Origin: Parachlamydia sp.
Lineage (GTDB): Bacteria; Chlamydiota; Chlamydiia; Chlamydiales; Parachlamydiaceae
NCBI GenBank assembly: GCA_021298935.1
Contig: JAJTHR010000154.1
Coordinates: forward strand, 1-8,584
Reading direction: 5' to 3'
Length of the DNA: 8,584 bases
Both the position numbers and the translations under genes were made by a program. Below are positions 1 to 6,427 of this stretch, piece by piece (position 1 is the first letter of the stretch; every line of letters starts with the position of its first letter). Under the pieces are notes generated by a model. It was not told where the DNA came from. It worked only from the letters and a program-made list of their open reading frames with translations, and searched no databases.

Positions 1-27
1 ATAAATTTGACTTGTGATCACCTTCAT
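1..27 (-). CDS. Possible start of a divergent gene (partial, 9 codons)
   Basis: On the minus strand an ATG at 27-25 opens a frame that reads MKVITSQIY and stays open to the window edge. A strong Shine-Dalgarno-like AAGGAGAG lies at 46-39, but the distance to the ATG is about 13 bases, longer than usual. The segment lies inside the left arm of the palindrome, so the purine-rich site may be coincidental. Nine codons are too few to identify a family. This is a low-confidence suggestion that the gene left of bamA is divergent. Confidence 0.2.
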
Positions 28-114
28 CTTTAAAAGATCTCTCCTTGTTGATATTCAAAGATATCAACTTCGAAAAGATCTTTTAAATCTGAAGCGCTGA
101 CAAGCCAACTTTAT
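1..114. repeat. Long imperfect palindrome upstream of bamA
   Basis: The two arms (1-54 and 61-114) are near reverse complements around a 6-base centre (55-60). Paired blocks from outside in are 1-5 with 110-114, 7-9 with 106-108, 11-15 with 100-104, 22-26 with 90-94, a perfect 12 bp block 29-40 (TTTAAAAGATCT) with 76-87, and a perfect 8 bp block 47-54 (GTTGATAT) with 61-68. That is 38 paired positions in clear blocks, separated by small internal loops and one-base length differences. The pairing reaches base 1, so the structure may continue outside the window. It could be a large transcription-termination or mRNA stem, a cruciform, or a palindromic MITE-like element. The pairing is seen directly; the role is not known. 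Confidence 0.8.
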
Positions 115-132
115 GGTTTTATTTTTGGGAAA

Positions 133-141
133 TGGTATAAC
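133..141 (+). promoter_or_regulatory. Candidate extended -10 element upstream of bamA
   Basis: TGGTATAAC matches the extended -10 form TGnTATAAT with one mismatch. No good -35 hexamer lies 16-18 bases upstream. If used, transcription would start near 148 and give a leader of about 74 bases that begins inside the small hairpin at 137-157. It is the weaker of two promoter candidates for bamA. Confidence 0.25.
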
Positions 142-157
142 CTGAATTTTAGGTTAT
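137..157 (+). other. Small stem-loop in the bamA upstream region
   Basis: ATAACCT (137-143) and AGGTTAT (151-157) form a perfect 7 bp inverted repeat around a 7-base loop. It overlaps the candidate extended -10 element. It could be a DNA-binding operator or an mRNA stem. No T-run follows it, so it is not a typical intrinsic terminator. Confidence 0.4.
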
Positions 158-163
158 TAGTGG

Positions 164-192
164 TTGCAAAATAGCCATCAATCTCCTATGAT
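164..192 (+). promoter_or_regulatory. Candidate sigma-70-type promoter of bamA
   Basis: TTGCAA (164-169, 4 of 6 to the TTGACA consensus) and TATGAT (187-192, 5 of 6 to TATAAT) are separated by exactly 17 bases. Transcription would start around 198-200, leaving a short leader with GAGG (213-216) five bases before the bamA ATG. This is the best-spaced pair in the upstream region and could drive bamA-skp. It is a pattern call only. Confidence 0.45.
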
Positions 193-221
193 CAACTCCT
201 AAAAAAAATATTGAGGCCCTC

Positions 222-2567
222 ATGGTGAAGAAGATAATACTAATTTTTTCCTTTCTTTTTTCATTTTTTCTTCAGCAGGCTTTTTGCCAAATTCAATACG
301 ACTACCAAATCATTAAAGATTTCAACATTATCTACCATGGCAAAAAAGGGATCGTCACCGAAAATCAAAAAATTGCCAACCGCTTGCGCAATCAAACAGG
401 AGGCTGCTTTTCACAATCGGACTTTGACGAAGATTTAAAAACGCTCGCTCAGGATTTTGATCGCGTCGATCCGGTTGTGGAAATGGAAGATGAGGGACTC
501 TCCATCACCATTCATATTTGGCCAAACCCGGCCATCCGGTCTATTGAATGGTGCGGAAATCGCCAGGTTGCCAAAAACCGCCTGAAAAGGGAACTTGCCA
601 TTGAACCCGGCGCCGCCTTTGACCGTCAGGCATTCAATGAAGCCTTTCATAAATTGAAAGCTTATTACATTCGTAAAGGCTTCTTTGAATCACGCCTTGA
701 TTATAGCGTTTCGCTCGATGAGGAAGCAAACGAAGTGTGCATTGTCATTGAAATAGAAGAAGGCCGTTCAGGTAAAATCCAGAAAATTAATTTCCTCAAC
801 TTTTGTTCCGATGAGCAATGTGAAATCCTCAAGCTCATGGTCACAAAAGAATATAATTTCTTCTTAAGCTGGTTTACACAAGAAGGAACGTATAATGAAG
901 ATGCCATTCAGCAAGACCGCCTGATCATTACAAATTATTTGCAAAACCGCGGCTACGCAGATGCCTCCGTTGACATTTCCGTTACTGAATCTCCTGCCAC
1001 CAATCGCATTATTGTGACAATTACTGCCGATAAAGGAGAACGTTATTACTTTGGGAACATGTCTTTTGAAGGCAACGAGATTTTGTCCGATGAAAAAATT
1101 GACCGGCTGTTTACCATCAGGCCCGGCGATCCTTTTTCCATTGAAAAGATCCGTGATACCCTTGAAGTATTAAGCGATGCCTATGGCTGCCTTGGCTATG
1201 TCGATGCCATCATTGATTTTGAACCGGAACTCGATGAATGCGATTACCGCTACAATGTGCGCTTCAAAATTGAAGAAGGGGAAAAATTCCATGTAGGCCT
1301 TGTCAGGGTATTCGGAAATATTTCGACAAAGACATCTGTCATCCTGCATGAAACCTTGATGATTCCGGGTGAAATTTTTAATACCATCAAGTTAAAAGCA
1401 ACCGAGCGCAGACTGCAAAACATGGGCTATTTTAAGAATGTCAATGTTTATATCGTCAAAGGGACCGAATCTTCCTTAGGAAGCAACTACAGGGATATCT
1501 ACATCGAAGTCGAAGAGACTAACACCGGCCAGTTCAGTGCCTTTTTAGGCTATAGCAGCGTTGAGGAGTTGTTCGGCGGAATAAATATCACTGAAAGAAA
1601 TTTTAACCATGAAGGTCTTTATTACTGGTGGCGGGATGGCTGGCGCGCATTGAGAGGGGGTGGCGAATATGCCCACCTGACATTGCAAATCGGTCAAAAA
1701 AGCCGCAATTATACCTTCTCCTGGACAAAACCCTATTTTATGGATACAAAATGGACGATCGGTTTTGACTTATCCAATTCGTCGACGCGCTATATTTCCA
1801 AAGACTATGACTTAAACACTACGACGCTGGCCCTAAGGGCCCAATACAGCATTAATCCTTTCTTGCGTTTCGGCGTTCAATACCGTCTGAAAAATGGAGC
1901 TGTTTCTCTGCACAATGATGCCAGCCATATCCATAAACTGGAGCATGACGCAGATATTAACGGGCTCATCTCTGCCATCGGAACCAGTTTATCCTATGAC
2001 TCCACAGACCACCCTGTCAAACCCACTTCCGGTTTTCGTTCCAAGCTTTTCCTTGAATATGCAGGCCTTGGGGGAGATCACACTTTTTTCAACGCAGGCT
2101 ATTTTAACACCTATTATCTTCCTATTGGAAGCCGCATGGTGATGAAATACCGGGCTGACTTCCGCTTTATTCAACCCCTTGCGCAAACGACCTACGACAG
2201 TTTGCCTTTGGATGAAAGGATCTTTTTGGGTGGGGATTTCACCGTCCGGGGATTTCGTCCCTATCGCTTGGGGCCTCAATACCCCTGTACCCATACCCCC
2301 CGCGGAGGACTTTCTATGCAGCTCTACTCCGTCGAGCTGACAAGGCGCCTTTTTGGGGAATGTGAAATTTTTAGCTTTTTTGACGCCGGACATCTTTCAA
2401 AAGATACCTGGGAGTTTGGAAGGATGAGTGCCTCTATAGGTTATGGAACCCGCTTCAAAATAATGGAAAGCGTCCCGCAAATCACATTAGGTATGGGTTA
2501 TCCTCTCAATGCCAGAAACAGAAGCGAAGTGAAGCGATTCTTCATCTCGTTTGGTGGAAATTTTTAG
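222..2567 (+). CDS. bamA: Outer membrane protein assembly factor BamA (Omp85/YaeT)
   Basis: This is the central subunit of the BAM machine, which folds and inserts beta-barrel proteins into the outer membrane. Residues 1-22 form a signal peptide (KK, then a long Phe/Leu/Ile core, with likely cleavage after AFC). Five POTRA repeats follow at roughly 28-104, 105-181, 184-273, 275-353 and 356-433. Each of the last four begins with a strand such as RSIEWCGN, KIQKINF, FGNMSFEGN or LVRVFGN. The barrel runs from about 436 to 781. It carries the family hallmark VRGF at 675-678 (loop 6) and ends in a terminal Phe, as expected of a beta-signal. The length of 781 residues is close to that of E. coli BamA (810). 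The start is supported by GAGG five bases upstream and the signal peptide. skp follows after 23 bases, so the two are probably co-transcribed. The mature part has nine cysteines, eight of them in the POTRA and barrel-tip half before and after residue 340, which is unusual outside Chlamydiae. Confidence 0.96.
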   Translation: MVKKIILIFSFLFSFFLQQAFCQIQYDYQIIKDFNIIYHGKKGIVTENQKIANRLRNQTGGCFSQSDFDEDLKTLAQDFDRVDPVVEMEDEGLSITIHIWPNPAIRSIEWCGNRQVAKNRLKRELAIEPGAAFDRQAFNEAFHKLKAYYIRKGFFESRLDYSVSLDEEANEVCIVIEIEEGRSGKIQKINFLNFCSDEQCEILKLMVTKEYNFFLSWFTQEGTYNEDAIQQDRLIITNYLQNRGYADASVDISVTESPATNRIIVTITADKGERYYFGNMSFEGNEILSDEKIDRLFTIRPGDPFSIEKIRDTLEVLSDAYGCLGYVDAIIDFEPELDECDYRYNVRFKIEEGEKFHVGLVRVFGNISTKTSVILHETLMIPGEIFNTIKLKATERRLQNMGYFKNVNVYIVKGTESSLGSNYRDIYIEVEETNTGQFSAFLGYSSVEELFGGINITERNFNHEGLYYWWRDGWRALRGGGEYAHLTLQIGQKSRNYTFSWTKPYFMDTKWTIGFDLSNSSTRYISKDYDLNTTTLALRAQYSINPFLRFGVQYRLKNGAVSLHNDASHIHKLEHDADINGLISAIGTSLSYDSTDHPVKPTSGFRSKLFLEYAGLGGDHTFFNAGYFNTYYLPIGSRMVMKYRADFRFIQPLAQTTYDSLPLDERIFLGGDFTVRGFRPYRLGPQYPCTHTPRGGLSMQLYSVELTRRLFGECEIFSFFDAGHLSKDTWEFGRMSASIGYGTRFKIMESVPQITLGMGYPLNARNRSEVKRFFISFGGNF

Positions 2568-2590
2568 AATCTAATTATCAGGAGAAATCT

Positions 2591-3160
2591 ATGAGAAGTA
2601 TCTATCAATGGCTTTTAGGAATAGCAGGCTGTACATTTGCCCTATGTTCTCCTTTAGCAGCCGAGCAGCATGGCACCGGAACAGTCAAAATGGGCGTGGT
2701 CAACACAAAAAAATGCCTAGAAGACTCTAAATTAGGCAAACAGGTTCAGGCTAATTTTGAAAAAATGAAAAAGCAAATGGAATCAATCCTACAGGAAAAA
2801 GAAAGGGATTTGGAAGAAATCGAAAGCAAACTGAACGACGACGATTACATGGATAGCATTTCAGAAGATGCAGCTAGCGAACTGAAAAGAAAAAAAAGAA
2901 CCCTACGTGCAGAGGGCATGCAGCTGCAAAATCAATATATCCAAACTTTGCAGCAAGCCAATATGAAAATTGTGCAGGAGCTTACAGAAGCCATTTCAAA
3001 AGCCTCTGGCCAAGTGGCGCAAGATCAGACATTCGACGCCATTTTTAGCGACGAAGCGCTGACTTACTATAGAGAAACACTCGATCTGACAGACAAAATT
3101 GTGACACAAATGAATATCAATTTTGATAAAGATCAAAAAGACAATCCATCTAAAAAATAG
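2591..3160 (+). CDS. skp: Periplasmic chaperone Skp/OmpH
   Basis: Skp holds unfolded outer-membrane proteins in the periplasm and delivers them to BamA. The protein has 189 residues against about 160 in E. coli. Residues 1-24 form a signal peptide with a likely cut after PLAA. The first beta strand of the body (VKMGVVNTKKCL, 32-43) matches the family's IAIVN-type start. A long charged helical, coiled-coil region spans about 45-140 (the tentacles). The C-terminal segment TLDLTDKIVTQMN (163-175) matches the conserved DITxxVLxxvN ending of Skp, followed by a Lys/Asp-rich tail of 14 residues. AGGAG at 2580-2584 lies six bases before the ATG. It sits 23 bases after bamA, the usual partner, and is followed by a terminator-like hairpin, which suggests a bamA-skp transcription unit. 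Confidence 0.93.
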   Translation: MRSIYQWLLGIAGCTFALCSPLAAEQHGTGTVKMGVVNTKKCLEDSKLGKQVQANFEKMKKQMESILQEKERDLEEIESKLNDDDYMDSISEDAASELKRKKRTLRAEGMQLQNQYIQTLQQANMKIVQELTEAISKASGQVAQDQTFDAIFSDEALTYYRETLDLTDKIVTQMNINFDKDQKDNPSKK

Positions 3161-3180
3161 ATAGACCCCATTTCATTATT

Positions 3181-3213
3181 TGGACAGCTTTTGCAAGCTG
3201 TCCATTTCCTTTT
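3181..3213 (+). terminator. Intrinsic terminator-like hairpin between skp and lpxD
   Basis: TGGACAGCTT (3181-3190) and AAGCTGTCCA (3195-3204) form a perfect 10 bp stem with a 4-base loop (TTGC). A T-rich tail TTTCCTTTT (3205-3213) follows on the + strand. It lies 20 bases after the skp stop. The stem is strong, but the tail is interrupted by CC, so termination may be partial. It would separate bamA-skp from lpxD or attenuate read-through. Confidence 0.65.
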
Positions 3214-3239
3214 AAGAATTCTTTTCTCAAGCAATCAAT

Positions 3240-4241
3240 ATGAATGAAGAAAAATCGTTTACCTTAGCTGAATTAGCCTTACTCACAAATTGCTCTTTGT
3301 TCGGAAATCCGACTCAGGTCATTCACAGTGTATCCGATTTGGAAAATGCATTGCCGGAAGATGCCACATTTCTTTCCAATCCACGCTATGCCCATTTAAT
3401 AAAAAATTCGCAAGCTGGCGTAATTTTTGTCGATCATCAGACTGTCCGGTTGGAAAATCAAAATTACCTGGTTTCCGATGAACCATCCAATGGCTTTCAA
3501 AAACTGATAGATCTCCTGCATTCCCCCCAAACAACCGGTTTTTCAGGCATTCATCCGTCAGCTGTTATTCATCCCACTGCCAGGCTTAAAGAGAATGTGC
3601 AGATCGGCCCGGGAGCTGTCATTGACGAGGGAGTGATCGTTGGAGAAAATTCTCAAGTCGGACCCGGCTGCTATATCGGCCCCTATACATCCATAGGCTG
3701 CAACTGCCTTATTCATCCACGGGTTGTCATCAGAGAAAACTGCCGCATCGGCAAGCGGGTCATTTTACAGCCGGGATGCGTGATCGGATCCTGCGGATTT
3801 GGTTATTTCACTGATAAACGAGGGAATCATCTGAAACTTAATCAGGTAGGCAATGTTGTTATTGAAGATGATGTGGAAATCGGAGCCAATACGACCATCG
3901 ATCGGGCACGCTTTAAAAGCACTGTGATTGGCAGTGGAACAAAAATTGATAATTTAGTTCAAATCGCCCATGGGGTTAAAATTGGCAAAAATTGTTTAGT
4001 CGTTGCACAAACTGGAATTGCAGGTTCAACGACACTTGGCAACTTTGTTGTTTTAGCAGGCCAGGTAGCAGTAGCAGGCCACCTGCGCCTTGCAGATCAG
4101 GTCATTGTGGCTGCTAAATCAGGCGTCACAAAATCTTTAAAAGCCGGTAAGTATGCAGGTTTTCCAGCTGTACCCTTAACCGATCACCATAGAAATCAAG
4201 TTTTTTTGAAAAATATAGAAAAATATCTTTTTAAAAGATGA
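3240..4241 (+). CDS. lpxD: UDP-3-O-acylglucosamine N-acyltransferase LpxD
   Basis: LpxD transfers a 3-hydroxyacyl chain from acyl carrier protein to the 2-amino group of UDP-3-O-acyl-glucosamine, the third step of lipid A synthesis in the cytoplasm. The protein has 333 residues (E. coli 341). Residues 5-100 are the N-terminal uridine-binding domain (SFTLAELA start, then DATFLSNPRY at 41-50). A left-handed beta-helix of hexapeptide repeats runs from about 102 to 300 (IHPSAVIHP, NVQIGPGAVI and so on). The LpxD signatures GFGYFTDKRGN (186-196) and TTIDRARF (218-225) are present. The catalytic His is H244 in VQIAHGV, matching His239 of E. coli. A C-terminal helix follows GFPAVPL (307-313). The ATG has no clear Shine-Dalgarno sequence (only AAG at 3229-3231), but the N-terminus aligns well with the family. 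It is not followed by fabZ-lpxA, unlike proteobacterial operons. Confidence 0.96.
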   Translation: MNEEKSFTLAELALLTNCSLFGNPTQVIHSVSDLENALPEDATFLSNPRYAHLIKNSQAGVIFVDHQTVRLENQNYLVSDEPSNGFQKLIDLLHSPQTTGFSGIHPSAVIHPTARLKENVQIGPGAVIDEGVIVGENSQVGPGCYIGPYTSIGCNCLIHPRVVIRENCRIGKRVILQPGCVIGSCGFGYFTDKRGNHLKLNQVGNVVIEDDVEIGANTTIDRARFKSTVIGSGTKIDNLVQIAHGVKIGKNCLVVAQTGIAGSTTLGNFVVLAGQVAVAGHLRLADQVIVAAKSGVTKSLKAGKYAGFPAVPLTDHHRNQVFLKNIEKYLFKR

Positions 4242-4276
4242 CTTAAGTAAACTTTACCCTAAGTATCAAAGATATT
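4222..4276 (-). terminator. Composite stem across the convergent lpxD / hypothetical gene ends
   Basis: AATATCTTT (4222-4230) pairs perfectly with AAAGATATT (4268-4276). Inside it, GAT (4237-4239) pairs with ATC (4265-4267) and ACTTA (4241-4245) with TAAGT (4260-4264), giving 17 bp around a 14-base loop, with a 6-base bulge and a 1-base bulge on the left side. Both stop codons lie inside. Read on the minus strand, the stem is followed by the T-rich TTTCTATATTTTT (4221-4209), so it could end the minus-strand transcript. No T-run follows on the + side. The stem is AT-rich, so strength is uncertain. Confidence 0.4.
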
Positions 4277-5032
4277 CGTTAGAGCTTGGATTGAAAGAAG
4301 ATTTTGTTCGGTCGCCCGTTCAGCTTCCGAAATGCGAAATTTTAAACTGGCGGCCCCACGAGCTAATTCAAAAGAATCCTGACCGGATTTATAAATCATA
4401 AATATCAGACAAGCCACAGAGGCGATGAGGGCTGCCGCCTGAAAAACAAGCTTCGTCTGAAAGGCAATTGTACAGGCAGTCGTAAGGGCGGTAGATGTTA
4501 ATGCACATTTTGTATAATAATTGACTCTCAGGCTTTTTTCTTTTTTAGCGATTAAAACCTTTGTCTCTGCAAAAAGGCCATTCACCTGATATTGATAAAA
4601 ACGGTTAAAAAAATCATAGAGGGGAATTCCCTCCCATACTTCTTTGCTTTCATTTAATATTCTATTTAAGTTTACTATTTTATCGGCGGGATTTTGAAGA
4701 AAAAGCGTTCCGATACCTAAAAATAAGGCTTTCAGATTGGTGGGTTGGCTTATATGAGTTACAGTCCTTTGATCAGCGCGCTCACCTCCATCCTTGAAGG
4801 GATCATAATTAGCAATTTCATCTAAATTACTTAAAATATCCTTGCAGAGAACAGCAGCTTGGCTTCGTCTTTCTTCATGCTGCTTTTGCCACTCAAGAGC
4901 CTGTTGTGCAACCGCCAAATAGTCATTCTCATCAAATAATGGCTCTTCGTGGGCAGCTTCACGCTCCTCCGTTTGAGGGGTCTCCATTGGCGTAGGGTAA
5001 GGCTCAAGTAGCAATCTGCTTTGAGCAATCAT
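4259..5032 (-). CDS. Hypothetical protein with bilobed hydrophobic segment (Inc-like)
   Basis: I do not recognise a family. The protein has 257 residues. The N-terminus (1-36) is rich in Pro and Glu and has no signal peptide. Residues 37-75 look helical and charged. The middle (97-165) is mixed and contains a hydrophobic patch KALFLGIGTLF (101-111). Two adjacent hydrophobic segments at about 176-192 and 195-214 are split by a short QTK turn, forming a likely membrane hairpin. A helical tail (215-257) follows. Such a bilobed segment of about 40 residues is typical of chlamydial inclusion-membrane (Inc) proteins, secreted by type III secretion; that role is an inference. AAAGGAA at 5043-5037 is well placed before the ATG. 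It lies 85 bases downstream of pdhC on the same strand, and its position between lpxD and the pdh genes matches the unnamed CT244 of C. trachomatis (from memory). Confidence 0.8.
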   Translation of the reverse strand: MIAQSRLLLEPYPTPMETPQTEEREAAHEEPLFDENDYLAVAQQALEWQKQHEERRSQAAVLCKDILSNLDEIANYDPFKDGGERADQRTVTHISQPTNLKALFLGIGTLFLQNPADKIVNLNRILNESKEVWEGIPLYDFFNRFYQYQVNGLFAETKVLIAKKEKSLRVNYYTKCALTSTALTTACTIAFQTKLVFQAAALIASVACLIFMIYKSGQDSFELARGAASLKFRISEAERATEQNLLSIQALTNIFDT

Positions 5033-5117
5033 TTTATTCCTTTATATTTCATAAGGAAAGAATAGTTGTTTTAAATAAATAGTACATAAACCCGATATTA
5101 AGAAATAGTAAAGAAAC

Positions 5118-6413
5118 TTAAAAAACTAATAGGGCAGGGTTTTCAATAAATTTCTGCAATGTATTTAAAAACTGAGATGCAGCCACTCCATCGATCACTC
5201 GATGATCGACAGATAAAGTCAGAGTCATCACATTTCCTGGAACCACACCAGAATTTTTGATAATTGGGACATCTCGAATTCCTCCGACTGCCAAAATAGC
5301 AGCTTGCGGCGGATTGATGATGGCCTGAAAATGAGAGATTCCAAACATCCCTAAATTAGAGATTGTAAAGGATCCTCCCTTATATTCTTCAGCTTCCAGT
5401 TTCCCTTCACGGGCCTTTTTAGCTAGATAGCGGATTTCAGCTGCCACTTCTCCCACAGATTTGTAATCGGCATGCCGAATGATTGGAGTGATGAGGCCTG
5501 ATTCGAGGCTGACAGCAATGGCAATATCAACAGTTTTAAATTGAATGATCGATTGGGTCAATGAGTTATAGCCCGTATTGATTTGAGGGTGTTTTTTTAA
5601 GCCTAAAGCAACGGCTCGGACAACCAGGTCATTGACAGATACTTTTATCTCGCCGCTCATTAGCTGCTCTTTAATAGCGAGCAAGGGGGCGGCATCCACC
5701 TCAAGCGACACATAGAAATGGGGAATGAAAGATTTAGACTCCTGAAGCCTTTGAGCGATGACTTTACGCATGGGTGTTAAAGGCACTTGCTCATAACTTC
5801 CAGGCGGCGTATCGGGAGCGTTACGTTTTGAAAACGGGTGTGCGGGCTGGGCTTTTTGAAGATCGCGGCTCATGATGCGCTTGTGCGGCCCAGTCCCCTG
5901 GATGCTTGTCAGGTCAAGCCCCTTTTCCTTTGCCAATTTTTTTGCAAGGGGGGATGCAACCATCCTTTTTTCAATCCTTTCCGTCGGATAGGCAAACTGA
6001 TAGTTTTCAAGGGGCGGCTCAGGAACAAAATCGGGCTGCTGCAATGCGGCGCTTTGAGCTTTCGGCTTCTCTTCCTGTACGCCCTCTTTTTGCTCGGCTC
6101 CCCTCTCATCGTCCTGTTTTTTAAGGGGCTTTAACGCTTCCCCTTCAGGCTGATACTCTTCAATGCTTTCGTCAAGACTCTCGGACACAATAGCTATAGC
6201 CTGATTGACATGGGCGCTTTGCCCCTCTTCAATGATAATTTTTCTTAAAAATCCTTCATCAAGCGCCTGATGTTCGACCGTAGCCTTATCTGTCGCAATT
6301 TCCATGAGGAGATCGCCGGGCTGAATGGAATCGCCGGGTTTTTTGTGCCATTTAACAATTGTTCCCTCTTCCATTGTCGGTGAAAGCTTAGGCATAGTCA
6401 GCGTGAATGGCAT
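5118..6413 (-). CDS. pdhC: Pyruvate dehydrogenase E2, dihydrolipoamide acetyltransferase
   Basis: E2 is the core of the pyruvate dehydrogenase complex. It carries the acetyl group on a lipoyl arm and transfers it to CoA. The 431 residues contain one lipoyl domain (1-78, lipoyl lysine K43 in ATDKA) and a Glu/Gln/Pro-rich linker (80-145). A peripheral subunit-binding domain (about 150-188, ASPLAKKLAKEKG and GTGPHKRI) docks E1/E3. After a second linker, the catalytic domain spans about 207-431. Catalytic residues H404 and D408 lie in DHRVIDG (403-409), and conserved SNLGMFG (352-358) and INPPQAAILAVG (366-377) are present. All key residues are intact. The ATG is preceded by GAAGGAAA (6425-6418) and lies 14 bases after the pdhB stop, consistent with an operon. 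An acyltransferase of another 2-oxoacid complex is possible in principle, but the adjacent E1 genes and LSPTMEEG start favour pyruvate. Confidence 0.94.
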   Translation of the reverse strand: MPFTLTMPKLSPTMEEGTIVKWHKKPGDSIQPGDLLMEIATDKATVEHQALDEGFLRKIIIEEGQSAHVNQAIAIVSESLDESIEEYQPEGEALKPLKKQDDERGAEQKEGVQEEKPKAQSAALQQPDFVPEPPLENYQFAYPTERIEKRMVASPLAKKLAKEKGLDLTSIQGTGPHKRIMSRDLQKAQPAHPFSKRNAPDTPPGSYEQVPLTPMRKVIAQRLQESKSFIPHFYVSLEVDAAPLLAIKEQLMSGEIKVSVNDLVVRAVALGLKKHPQINTGYNSLTQSIIQFKTVDIAIAVSLESGLITPIIRHADYKSVGEVAAEIRYLAKKAREGKLEAEEYKGGSFTISNLGMFGISHFQAIINPPQAAILAVGGIRDVPIIKNSGVVPGNVMTLTLSVDHRVIDGVAASQFLNTLQKFIENPALLVF

Positions 6414-6427
6414 CTTGTTTCCTTCTT

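Noticed and set aside
14..21. GTGATCAC palindrome resembling a CRP half-site
   Set aside because: The TGTGA-N6-TCACA spacing is absent, and the word is part of the long palindrome's loop region.
222..290. BamA signal peptide ending in Cys22 as a lipoprotein signal
   Set aside because: The residues before Cys (QAF) do not fit a lipobox, and BamA proteins are not lipoproteins.
1989..2393. 134-codon open frame on the minus strand within bamA
   Set aside because: Antisense to the conserved barrel including VRGF; no Shine-Dalgarno sequence and no recognisable domain.
5033..5117. Promoter or terminator between pdhC and the hypothetical gene
   Set aside because: The 85-base AT-rich gap shows no convincing hexamer pair and no hairpin with a T-run; only the ribosome site near 5037-5043 is clear.
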